From Methanobacteriota archaeon (GTDB lineage Archaea; Thermoplasmatota; Poseidoniia; Poseidoniales; Poseidoniaceae), in assembly GCA_002725275.1 (NCBI GenBank), contig PBOE01000047.1, positions 10,724 through 30,686 on the forward strand: a stretch of 19,963 nt of DNA, written 5' to 3'. How positions within the stretch are numbered: the first letter of the stretch is position 1; each line of letters starts with the position of its first letter. A program made the position numbers and the translations under genes. Under the pieces are notes generated by a model. It made no database searches, had not been told where the DNA came from, and worked only from the letters and a program-made list of their open reading frames with translations. Positions 1 through 7,846 of the stretch are shown here, in pieces.

Positions 1-671
1 TCGGGTTCCGGAAGCGCAGCAGCGGGCGGCGCCGTTTCCACGGGCGCCGGGAGGCTGGTCGTTTCGGGAACGTCGACCGTGGCGGCCGCAGCCGAGCCAC
101 TGGCAAGGGTGGCGATGGGAAGCACGTGGCCTGCCACGTCGAGGGCTGCATCCAATTCGGTGCTGATGCTGACCAGCGCCGGGACCGAGCCGCCGACGTT
201 CTTGAGGAACCCTTCAAATCCGTTGATGTAGTTGACCACTTCATCTTTCGAGCCGGTTTGGTAGGCCACGGCAAAGAGTTTCATCATACGCATCGGGTCA
301 GCGAGGCGTTCCAACGCAGCTCGATCCCCATCGGCAATACCGGCATCGCCTGCGGCCGTTTCCCCGGAGGAATCGGGCAAACCCAAGGCCTGCAGCAGCG
401 GGTCCGGCATGCTCATGAGGCCGAGGTGGCCTGCCACGAGGTAGTAGATTTCACCGCCCTCGCATTGCATTCGTTCGCTCGCAGCCTCGAAATCAAAGTC
501 GCCCGGCCGCAGAACAATGTCCGAAAGCAACTCAAAGAATTGAATCATCGCTTGTTCACGAGGCATGGCCATCATGGCGTGGAGAACATCGCTGGATTCG
601 GTGGCGCCGAAATACGCCGCCGCCTCGTCAACCTCGATATCGGAGGCGGAAACCGTCAATTCATCCGACAT
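1..671 (-). CDS. Hypothetical protein, 3' end missing (runs off the window)
   Basis: The frame is open from an ATG at 671 to the window edge, giving 223 visible residues (N-terminus MSDELTVSASDIEVDEAA). The start is supported by the SD GGAGGA seven bases upstream. I do not recognise the family. The first 160 or so residues look soluble and mostly helical, with many Met and acidic residues and no signal peptide or membrane segment. Then comes a low-complexity Ala/Pro/Thr-rich stretch (around residues 190-223) that suggests a flexible linker leading to a further domain outside the window. It lies 57 bases downstream of the giant surface-protein gene on the same strand and may be co-transcribed with it. 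A cytoplasmic partner of that protein's tail is possible, but this is only positional inference. Confidence 0.8.
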   Translation of the reverse strand, partial: MSDELTVSASDIEVDEAAAYFGATESSDVLHAMMAMPREQAMIQFFELLSDIVLRPGDFDFEAASERMQCEGGEIYYLVAGHLGLMSMPDPLLQALGLPDSSGETAAGDAGIADGDRAALERLADPMRMMKLFAVAYQTGSKDEVVNYINGFEGFLKNVGGSVPALVSISTELDAALDVAGHVLPIATLASGSAAAATVDVPETTSLPAPVETAPPAAALPEP

Positions 672-705
672 CCGTCTTCCTCCTTTCTTGGCGACCGTCG
701 CTCTC

Positions 706-728
706 CATTTAAGCCCTCACGAGGGCGT
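706..728 (-). terminator. Intergenic hairpin between surface-protein gene and downstream gene
   Basis: A perfect 6-bp inverted repeat GCCCTC-AC-GAGGGC (713-726) sits immediately after the stop codon of the giant gene. On the minus strand it is followed by TTAAAT. It may act as a weak terminator or processing site between the two genes. The TTAAAT could alternatively be part of a promoter for the downstream gene, though it lies about 35-42 bases before that ATG, a little far for the leaderless pattern seen elsewhere here. Confidence 0.3.
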
Positions 729-3700
729 TCAACCTCGATGGTTCTTTGCCAGGTCGCAAATCGCACGGGATTGCTTGGCCGTCCATCCCGTTTCCTGAAG
801 TTGCATCAACACCGTTCGCTCTTCGTCGCCGTCAGCAAACGCACCGACCACCCATTCCACGGCGGCTTCGCGATCGTCGGTTTGCCAGTCCTCAAAGATG
901 GACAAATCGACGTTGATCTTGGCCTTGCGGACTTTCTTTCCAGGGTCCTCGTCGGCGACCACCTTCTTCTTGCCTGCCTTTTGAGGTTCAGGTGCCACTT
1001 TGGGCGTGGGTTTCTTGCTCGGGCCGCGACCCGGGGGGCCGCCGGTTTTGGCAGGACCACCGGGAGGACCTCGCTTGCGCACCGGAGCGGTTCGACTTGG
1101 AGCAGGGCCACTGGGACCGCTGGAAGGACCTGGGTTGGAGCGACGTTCAGGCACCGAACGGGAGCGTTGAGGCTGAACGGAGGTCGTCCGGTCGAGTCGG
1201 TCAAGGAAACTTTCCTCCTCTTCGTCGTCGTAGAAATCATCGTACTCGTCGTCCTCGTCGTCGTCCTCCCTCCGCAGAAGTCGCACGACCAGCAGGCTGA
1301 CGATGGCCAAGCCACCCAGGCCGCCAAGAGCCAACATGATGATGCCGGCGTCCACGCCGAACAGGCCTTCCTCGCCGTCGCCGGACAGCGGTACGTATGG
1401 ACAACCGTCATCGTATCCGTCGACGCCCTTCGGTTCGTTGGGGCAGTTGTCAGCATCGTCCATCACGCCGTCGGCGTCGCTGTCTCGTTGGGAGATGTGG
1501 CACCCTTCCTCGTCCACGCTCAAGCCGGGCGTGGTCTTCGGACAGAAGTCGGCGTTGGTTGCACCCTCCACGAACTGGCCGGGCCACGAGGGGTCCCGCG
1601 TGGCGTTCCATGACGGGTTGCCCCAGTTGTCACCAAACCCGTCGAAATCTGAATCTCGCCACTGGGTGGGATCACCACGGAGGGCTTCAGGCTCGTTTTC
1701 GTCGCGATAACCGTCGCCGTCGTCATAACAACCGAGGAAATCGATGTAGGACGTGCCGGTTTCAGCGGGGCAATCGTCGGCGTTGTTGGCCGGCGAGGGG
1801 TTGTCCCCGTAGCCGTCGCCGTCTTGGTCATACCACTGCGTCGCATCGCTGGGGAAGGCGTCCCCCGTTTGATTGACATGGAGCCCCGTGATAGGGTCGA
1901 TGTCGTAGGCGTAGACGCCGCTGTACCCGTCACCGTCGAGGTCGGTGTCAAGGGCGCTTTCATCGGTGCAACCGTTGGCGAGAATGGGGAACCCGGGCGG
2001 GGTGTCGTCGCACGCATCGTCAAGGTCGGACAGGCCGTCGCCGTCGGTGTCGCGTTGCGCTTGAGAACAGCCGTTTTCGTCGACCTCAGCGTCGGGTTCC
2101 GTATCCGGGCACGTGTCCTCAGGGTCGTTCAATCCGTCACCGTCGGTGTCCGATGTTCGCTGCGCCTCACTGCAACCTTCAGCGTCAACAGCAAGCCCTG
2201 CAGGCGTGTCGGGGCAGAGGTCAAGGTTGTTGTTGACCCCGTCCTCGTCGTCGTCGAGTTCGGATTGGGAACAACCGTCGGCGTTGACCTGCTCGCCCAA
2301 CGGCGTGTTGGGACAAATCAAATCCAGTTCGTTGATCAGGCCGTCGCCGTCATCATCGTTGAGATCGATGACCCGACAACCCACGCCATCGGTGCCGTTC
2401 AGCACGCCGGGGACCTCAGGGCACTGATCGCCGTTGGCGCCCACTGGATTGTCGCCAAACCCATCGCCGTCCCGGTCCTTGGACTGGGTTCGCTCGTCCG
2501 GGAAGGCGTCGCCGAGTTCGTTGATGCGCAGGCCCGTGTCAGGATCGACGTCAAACACGTACGCGTCGGTGTAGCCGTCCCCGTCGGCATCGGGGCAACC
2601 GTAGGCGTAGACGGTGAGGTTTCGTCGGGTGGAGTTGCCCCATTCGGTGGGGCAGGCGTCGATGAAGATGCCTTGGGCGTTGGTGCCGTTGTAAAACTCG
2701 GTCCAATTGTCGGCATAGCCGTCGTCATCGGTGTCGTTGGCGGCGGCGATTCGCATGGGGAAGCGGTCCGGGTTGGTGGCGTTCTCGGATTGATTGTCGC
2801 CGAAGCCGTCGCCGTCGGTGTCTTGCCACTGCGTGGGGTCAAAGGGCCACACATCGGCGCCGTGCTCGGTGGCGTTCCATTCGAAAATCGTCCCCTCGCC
2901 CGACGGGTCGCTGGCCCCATCACCGTCGGTATCAAGGCATCCGTTTCGGTCTCGGAAGGACGTCCCAAAGTCCCACGGGCAGTAATCACCGTGAACGGTG
3001 TCGGTGTCGTTGTCGCCGTAGCCATCACCGTCATAGTCGCTGTATTGTGAGGCGAGGTAGGGGAACAAATCGCCCGGACCAGCGTTGGGGTCGTAAACGG
3101 GAACCGCACAGCAGTCCACGCCGTGATTGTCGCCGAAACCGTCGCCGTCGGTGTCCAGAGCCTGTTTCCAGTTGCTCTTGAAGACGTCACCGTCGAAGTA
3201 GGAAGCATCGTTGTCCGACCAGCCGTCCTGGTCGAGGTCCTCGCAGCCGAAACGATCGATCCACGACGTGCCGCCCTGGTCGTCACATCCGTCAATGGTG
3301 TCCCTGTAGCCGTCGGTGTCGTAATCATCGCAGCCTTGGAAGATGAACGACGACAAGCCCGCATCCGTGGGGCAAGCATCGGGCAACGGTCCGAGCGGGT
3401 TGTCACCGTAGTTGTCGCCGTCGCTGTTCATCCACTGGTCGCCGACGCTCGGCATGGCGTCGATGAGGTCGAAGACGAGGTCGCGGTCTGCATCGCCGTA
3501 GAGGCGGAGCATGATGACATCGTCGTTGACCTCGTCCCAGTAAGCCATGTGGACCGTCCCGTTCGAATCGAGTTTGGCGTGAACGGGGTGGTTCGTTCGA
3601 ACATCACCAAACGTTGTCGACATCCATTGGTTGGGCTCACCCGTGGTGGTGTTGAGTTCAAGACTGTTGAACGTGAGGTGTTGCGAGACGGGGTCACTGG

Positions 3701-6700
3701 TCATCAAGACCAGATGATCGCCGGCGTGCAACACGTCCCATGCGCCATCAACGGCGGCAGCCGGTCGCTCGGCAAGGGAGACCCACGCCCCGCTTTCGTT
3801 CAGGCCGTAAATAGAGGAGATGGCGTTGCCGCGAACGGCCAGCAAGGGTGAATCTCCGCCCTTGAGGTCGAGTCGGTACTCGTTGGCGACACCGCTGGGT
3901 TGGGGCAGGGTGTGTTCGACCCAACCGATGCTGGCGGGCCAGTGTTCGTAAGCGCTGAGGGTTCCGTCGGTGGTGAGCGTTGCCAGAAGAAGGGAACCGT
4001 TGGCGAGCACTTCAAGAGCAAGGTTGCTGTTCAACTCGCTGTGGTTGGCCACCACGTGCCGAGCGAGACCGGAGCCGTCGTGCACCCACACCTCGAGGTT
4101 CGTGCCCGTGCCGTTGGAGGCCACGAGCCCCACGGCCAGGGAACCGTTGGCGAGCACCGCGGCGGGGTGTTGTTGCGACACGGCATCGCCGGCGCCGCCA
4201 AGGGCTGTGAGCGACCAACTCGAACCGCCCACGGCCAATTCCAGCTGGTCGTTTCCGTCGTGGCGGTACACGAGGTGGGGGGTGTTCTGTGCGTCAACCT
4301 CGACCTCAATGGCCTGTGTCAGGTCCGCAGCGGTGCGCACCAGTTCGGTGGACCAGCCGGAGGGAGATTGCGTCGCTGCGAAGATTTGATTGCCGAGACC
4401 TGAGGTGTAAGCAAGCACTTGTTTGTTATCATGCGTGATGGTTGAACCCAACCACTGCCCCATGGTCCCGGTCGTTGCGACGGCCTGTTGAAGGGCCGTC
4501 ATGGAGGACGTGGAGGACAACATCATCGCCGAGGTGTTCTCCACCAGCACCATCGGTTGACCGGATGAGCGGACGGCAAACGCCACGCCAAGATGCGTGG
4601 TGTTGAGGCGCACGACCGTTTGGTCAACCCATTGCCCACCGGGCGTTCCATCGTTCATGTGTTCAAGTTTGGAAACGTGGAGTCGAAGAGCATCGGCGTG
4701 TGTGTAGACGATGCTGGTCTCTCCACGGCCGGCTGTCCCCAACTTGACGTCGGTGATGGTGCCTTGTCGTTCGAAGGAGATCGATTCCCAATCCTGCTCA
4801 CTCAACATCAGGTACGTCAGGCCGTACGACGTTCCTCGCTCGCCGGAACGCATTGAGTAGAAAAGGTCGCTGAGACCGTCGCCGTCAACGTCGCCGTCGG
4901 CGGCCATTCGGAAACCAAGGCGCTCGCTCGTGTTGCCTTCGGCGAGCAACTGACGGTCCGTGCTGATGCCGTTGGGTGAACCGAGGAAAATCTCAATCCG
5001 TCCCGCAGCGTTCCCCATTCGGCTGGAGATGTAAACGTCCCCGTAGCCGTCTTCGTTGATGTCGCCCGCGCCTGCCATCGCTTCACCGATGCGGCTGTTG
5101 GGCGGTGGGAAATACTGCCAGTCGGCGTCGCCTGGCAGGGTCCCGTCGGTGCCTTCGAAGAGCCAGAGCGTGCCTGCGCCAAAGCTCTGCGTTGAGTTGA
5201 ACGGTTCTGAAACGATATGTTCGTCAAAGCCGTCGCCGTTCAAGTCGCCCACACAAGCGATGTTCAATCCAAACAACCGCCCTTGGGTGATGGACGCCAC
5301 GGTGTGGTCGGCCGTGCCGTTGTAGCCTGACGTTGAACCGAAAAAGTACTCCACGGACGAGTAGGTGGCAGGCGCGTCGTACGTCCCGGTGTTGCCCACG
5401 ATCAGTTCGTCAAAGCCGTCGTTGTTCACATCGCACGCTTCCAGCGACCGACCGAACAAGCCCCCGTTTTCGGTTTGCGTGAGGTTTCGCATCGGATGGA
5501 GGCCGCTCTGATTCCCCGTGTAGAGGTTCACTTTCCCGTCGTCAACCTGCGTAGGACTGACCTGCACGGTGTGGTTTCGAGCGGTGGCGGCGAGGCCATC
5601 ACCGCTGTTGACGTGGTGAAGCGCCGCAACGGCACTGCCAAGGGATTCGTTGGCGACGCCCGTCAGGTTCGACCAAGGTGAGGCTGACACACCGGAGGCG
5701 TTGCCGAGGTACACGTGGACCATCCCGTGACGAGTCGTTGGGTCATCCGCTGGTGCCCAGCCCGGTGAACCGACGGCCAAATCGAGAACGCCGTCGTTGT
5801 TGAAATCCCCAAGGTCCATGCCGAAGCCAAACTGTGCGCCGTCGGATGCACCGGCGTAAATCATGTCTGGAAGTTCAGAAAGGCCGCTGCTCGAGCCGTA
5901 ATAGACCGCAACACGCCCGTTGTCCGTCATCGAGACAAGGTCGGCCTCGGGGGTTGAAACCACCAAATCATCGAAACCGTCGTCGTTCAGGTCGCCCATG
6001 AGCATGAGGCCTTCCGTTTCGTCATCGGCATCTTCGATGGCCGTTGATGGCACGGGGTTAACTCGCCCGGTGTCTTGGCCTGCCAGCGAACGGATCAGGT
6101 TGATCGAGAACGAGGAGCCGTCCTGCGTGGCCGTGGCGACCTGTTCGATGTTGTTGGCGTCCAGGTCCATGCCGAGGACGTCCGTGAGGTCGTCGGCCTG
6201 AAGCAGGATGCGCTGGTCGCGTTCCATGCCATCAATGCGGAGAAGAACGACCTCACCGGTGGTGGTCCGGGAGTACAACACGTGGGCGACCCCATCGTCG
6301 TCCACCCTCAACTCGAACCGCTCGCCGACGGGACCAGCGTCCAGAAGGTACTCGGTCCAGTAGGCGCCGCTGAAATTCACCTGATGCAGCGCGCCGGCAT
6401 CGGTGCGCATCAAGCCCCACTCCAAGCCGTCGGGCGTGATGTCAAGAGCGAGGTGCGTCGGAGCGACGTCTTCCATGATGGTCCGTGTGTGCCATCGGGG
6501 GCCGTCGTAGTAGGTTTGGCTTTGCTCGGCGTATCGCCCCATCTTGAGGTCGTCCCCGTCAGCGTACAGTACACGCGGTCGTTCGTTGGCGGTGATGCCA
6601 ACGGCGCAGTCCACCAGCGTCGTTGCGGTAGCGGTCGCTACGGAGTCGACGAGGGTGGTGGTCCAAACCCCGGTGGGGCGATGAATGGCGGTTCGAACCG

Positions 6701-7058
6701 TGCCTTCCTGCGTGCTCCAGCAAAAGTGTGCCTTGTCGTGCCGAGTCAGTTTCATGTCGGGCGTGCCGTGATGCTCACCAAAAGAGAGGTTCAACACCTC
6801 GGTGCTCCACAAGTCGAGCATCGACTCCTCACGGACCGAAACCTGAACGAGGCCGTCAACATCAAGGGTCGTCCCGGCAAAGTCGTGGCCGTAACCTGAG
6901 GCCTGCGTGAACGGGCCGGTGAACCCGGGTGCGTCAGTCTCATCCAGTGAAGGCGATGACGTCGGTGTCATCAACAGGGGCGAGAGAAGGGACAAAAGAA
7001 ACAGCACAACCAAGCCGATGCTTTTCATTCCATTGTTTTGAAAATCACCGGTCGCCAT
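729..7058 (-). CDS. Giant secreted, membrane-anchored FG-GAP / thrombospondin-3-like repeat protein (2109 aa)
   Basis: This is a very large cell-surface protein. Order of parts: signal peptide (hydrophobic about residues 14-30); a mixed beta-rich region (50-340); six clear FG-GAP units of the form GDxNxDGxxDLxV plus one degenerate unit (about 350-750), as in the seven-bladed integrin-alpha propeller; a second beta-rich region (760-1180); about 19 Asp repeats of the DxDxDGxxD type with paired DxCP and GC cysteines (1184-1893), resembling calcium-binding thrombospondin type 3 repeats; one membrane segment (about 1903-1927). The cytoplasmic tail follows: an acidic run (1930-1952), a Pro/Gly/Lys/Arg linker, and a small helical domain (2048-2109). 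Likely roles are adhesion, cell contact or substrate binding outside the cell; this is inferred from domains. The start is uncertain: ATG at 7028 gives a more typical signal peptide (MKSIGLVVLF), while ATG at 7058 has AT-rich sequence 23-38 bases upstream. No strong SD precedes either. Confidence 0.93.
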   Translation of the reverse strand: MATGDFQNNGMKSIGLVVLFLLSLLSPLLMTPTSSPSLDETDAPGFTGPFTQASGYGHDFAGTTLDVDGLVQVSVREESMLDLWSTEVLNLSFGEHHGTPDMKLTRHDKAHFCWSTQEGTVRTAIHRPTGVWTTTLVDSVATATATTLVDCAVGITANERPRVLYADGDDLKMGRYAEQSQTYYDGPRWHTRTIMEDVAPTHLALDITPDGLEWGLMRTDAGALHQVNFSGAYWTEYLLDAGPVGERFELRVDDDGVAHVLYSRTTTGEVVLLRIDGMERDQRILLQADDLTDVLGMDLDANNIEQVATATQDGSSFSINLIRSLAGQDTGRVNPVPSTAIEDADDETEGLMLMGDLNDDGFDDLVVSTPEADLVSMTDNGRVAVYYGSSSGLSELPDMIYAGASDGAQFGFGMDLGDFNNDGVLDLAVGSPGWAPADDPTTRHGMVHVYLGNASGVSASPWSNLTGVANESLGSAVAALHHVNSGDGLAATARNHTVQVSPTQVDDGKVNLYTGNQSGLHPMRNLTQTENGGLFGRSLEACDVNNDGFDELIVGNTGTYDAPATYSSVEYFFGSTSGYNGTADHTVASITQGRLFGLNIACVGDLNGDGFDEHIVSEPFNSTQSFGAGTLWLFEGTDGTLPGDADWQYFPPPNSRIGEAMAGAGDINEDGYGDVYISSRMGNAAGRIEIFLGSPNGISTDRQLLAEGNTSERLGFRMAADGDVDGDGLSDLFYSMRSGERGTSYGLTYLMLSEQDWESISFERQGTITDVKLGTAGRGETSIVYTHADALRLHVSKLEHMNDGTPGGQWVDQTVVRLNTTHLGVAFAVRSSGQPMVLVENTSAMMLSSTSSMTALQQAVATTGTMGQWLGSTITHDNKQVLAYTSGLGNQIFAATQSPSGWSTELVRTAADLTQAIEVEVDAQNTPHLVYRHDGNDQLELAVGGSSWSLTALGGAGDAVSQQHPAAVLANGSLAVGLVASNGTGTNLEVWVHDGSGLARHVVANHSELNSNLALEVLANGSLLLATLTTDGTLSAYEHWPASIGWVEHTLPQPSGVANEYRLDLKGGDSPLLAVRGNAISSIYGLNESGAWVSLAERPAAAVDGAWDVLHAGDHLVLMTSDPVSQHLTFNSLELNTTTGEPNQWMSTTFGDVRTNHPVHAKLDSNGTVHMAYWDEVNDDVIMLRLYGDADRDLVFDLIDAMPSVGDQWMNSDGDNYGDNPLGPLPDACPTDAGLSSFIFQGCDDYDTDGYRDTIDGCDDQGGTSWIDRFGCEDLDQDGWSDNDASYFDGDVFKSNWKQALDTDGDGFGDNHGVDCCAVPVYDPNAGPGDLFPYLASQYSDYDGDGYGDNDTDTVHGDYCPWDFGTSFRDRNGCLDTDGDGASDPSGEGTIFEWNATEHGADVWPFDPTQWQDTDGDGFGDNQSENATNPDRFPMRIAAANDTDDDGYADNWTEFYNGTNAQGIFIDACPTEWGNSTRRNLTVYAYGCPDADGDGYTDAYVFDVDPDTGLRINELGDAFPDERTQSKDRDGDGFGDNPVGANGDQCPEVPGVLNGTDGVGCRVIDLNDDDGDGLINELDLICPNTPLGEQVNADGCSQSELDDDEDGVNNNLDLCPDTPAGLAVDAEGCSEAQRTSDTDGDGLNDPEDTCPDTEPDAEVDENGCSQAQRDTDGDGLSDLDDACDDTPPGFPILANGCTDESALDTDLDGDGYSGVYAYDIDPITGLHVNQTGDAFPSDATQWYDQDGDGYGDNPSPANNADDCPAETGTSYIDFLGCYDDGDGYRDENEPEALRGDPTQWRDSDFDGFGDNWGNPSWNATRDPSWPGQFVEGATNADFCPKTTPGLSVDEEGCHISQRDSDADGVMDDADNCPNEPKGVDGYDDGCPYVPLSGDGEEGLFGVDAGIIMLALGGLGGLAIVSLLVVRLLRREDDDEDDEYDDFYDDEEEESFLDRLDRTTSVQPQRSRSVPERRSNPGPSSGPSGPAPSRTAPVRKRGPPGGPAKTGGPPGRGPSKKPTPKVAPEPQKAGKKKVVADEDPGKKVRKAKINVDLSIFEDWQTDDREAAVEWVVGAFADGDEERTVLMQLQETGWTAKQSRAICDLAKNHRG
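1380..3509 (-). repeat. DxDxDG-coding repeat array in the giant surface protein
   Basis: About 19 imperfect protein repeats of the form D-x-D-x-D-G-x-x-D-N are encoded here. At DNA level they appear on the plus strand as recurring GTCGCCGTCGGTGTC-like words. Units are spaced irregularly, 25-50 residues apart, and many are separated by cysteine-containing DxCP...GC segments. Such repeats bind Ca2+ in thrombospondin type 3 domains. The related words make this region prone to assembly collapse or repeat-number change. Confidence 0.85.
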
Positions 7059-7180
7059 GGGTTAAGCACACCCGGCGACCTTGAAAATCATTGTTGACTT
7101 TCGCTTGACCCCCGTAGGGGGTCATTTCCGCCGTTTCCCACCACCGCTGAGTTCAGAAGGGAGGGGCCCCACATACCCCC
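7059..7180. promoter_or_regulatory. Divergent intergenic region with perfect 8-bp inverted repeat
   Basis: This 122-base spacer separates the divergent surface-protein and thiamine pyrophosphokinase genes. It holds a perfect inverted repeat TGACCCCC-GTA-GGGGGTCA (7106-7124). Because transcription leaves the spacer in both directions, this is not a terminator for a neighbour; an operator or 5' leader hairpin is more likely. An AT-rich stretch (7081-7100) could serve promoters in either direction. The decamer TTGAAAATCA occurs at 7081-7090 and again at 7039-7048, across the two candidate starts of the surface gene. Confidence 0.5.
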
Positions 7181-7846
7181 GTGGCAGGCGAAACGGCGCT
7201 CATCTTTGCCTGCGGTGAGCCGGCCCCCGAAGCGGTGGTGCTGGCGTTGGCGGATGAAGCAGCTGCCATCATCGCTTGCGATGGAGCGCTGACAACGTGC
7301 CTGGAGCATGGTCTCAGGCCCGATGCCGTGGTGGGCGACATGGACAGCGTCGAGCAGGACCGGCTGGACGAACACGTGGCGAGAGGCGGTACCGTGGTCG
7401 AGCGCCCTCAGCAGAACACCAATGACTTGAGCAAGGCGATTGATTGGGTTCACGAGCAAGGGTTCACGGCGTGCTGGGTGGTTGGAGCGACCGGCGGAGA
7501 CCCACAACATGAATGGGCCAACCTTCTCACGTGCGGCGCCTCTTCGCTGAGGATCACGTGCATCAGCCACACCCACGTTTATCGATTCTTTTCACCCAAT
7601 GGCCCTCATTCTATAGAACTTGAGCCTGGCGATGAATTCTCGTTGTTTGCGCTGCCTGTTGCAGAAGAGGTGGTGCTGGAAGGCGCAGCCTTCAGCCTCA
7701 GCGGTGAGACGCTGACCATGGGATCACGTGGACTTCACAACACCAGCGTTGGACCCAAGGTTCAACTCTCGTTCAAGCACGGACGCCTGATGATGATTCA
7801 TCCCCTTCACCTGCCTTGGAAGGCGGCAGGAACGAACGAAGCATAG
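7181..7846 (+). CDS. Thiamine pyrophosphokinase (thiamine diphosphokinase)
   Basis: Predicted to transfer pyrophosphate from ATP to thiamine, making thiamine diphosphate in the cytoplasm. Family signatures are in order: ALIFACGE near the N-terminus, an ACDGA motif (residues 32-36), VVGDMDS (50-56, metal/nucleotide-binding Asp residues), NTNDLSKAI (79-87, counterpart of the TDxxKAL motif), and VVGATGG (100-106). Length (221 aa) is normal. Odd point: the usual GGRxDH motif reads GGDPQH (105-110), so the Arg and the Asp are replaced while the His is kept. The start is GTG with a purine-rich GGAGGGG 15 bases upstream; an in-frame stop at 7148 leaves no earlier ATG. The gene stands alone, and its 3' end overlaps the convergent DUF4105 gene by 74 bases. 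Confidence 0.85.
   Translation: MAGETALIFACGEPAPEAVVLALADEAAAIIACDGALTTCLEHGLRPDAVVGDMDSVEQDRLDEHVARGGTVVERPQQNTNDLSKAIDWVHEQGFTACWVVGATGGDPQHEWANLLTCGASSLRITCISHTHVYRFFSPNGPHSIELEPGDEFSLFALPVAEEVVLEGAAFSLSGETLTMGSRGLHNTSVGPKVQLSFKHGRLMMIHPLHLPWKAAGTNEA

Noticed and set aside
126..1613. Plus-strand open frame of 495 codons
   Set aside because: It spans two real minus-strand genes and their spacer, has low-complexity Arg/Val-rich composition, and shows no plausible SD or promoter.
1824..3050. Long plus-strand open frame (408 codons) opposite the giant gene's Asp-repeat region
   Set aside because: It is the complement of the repetitive Asp codons, giving Val/Gly-rich low-complexity protein with no family signature. 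The minus-strand frame has a clear signal peptide, domains and membrane segment.
1380..3509. Possible CRISPR-like or satellite DNA repeat array
   Set aside because: The repeated words are short, imperfect and in frame with the Asp-repeat protein, with no constant spacer length; they reflect protein repeats.
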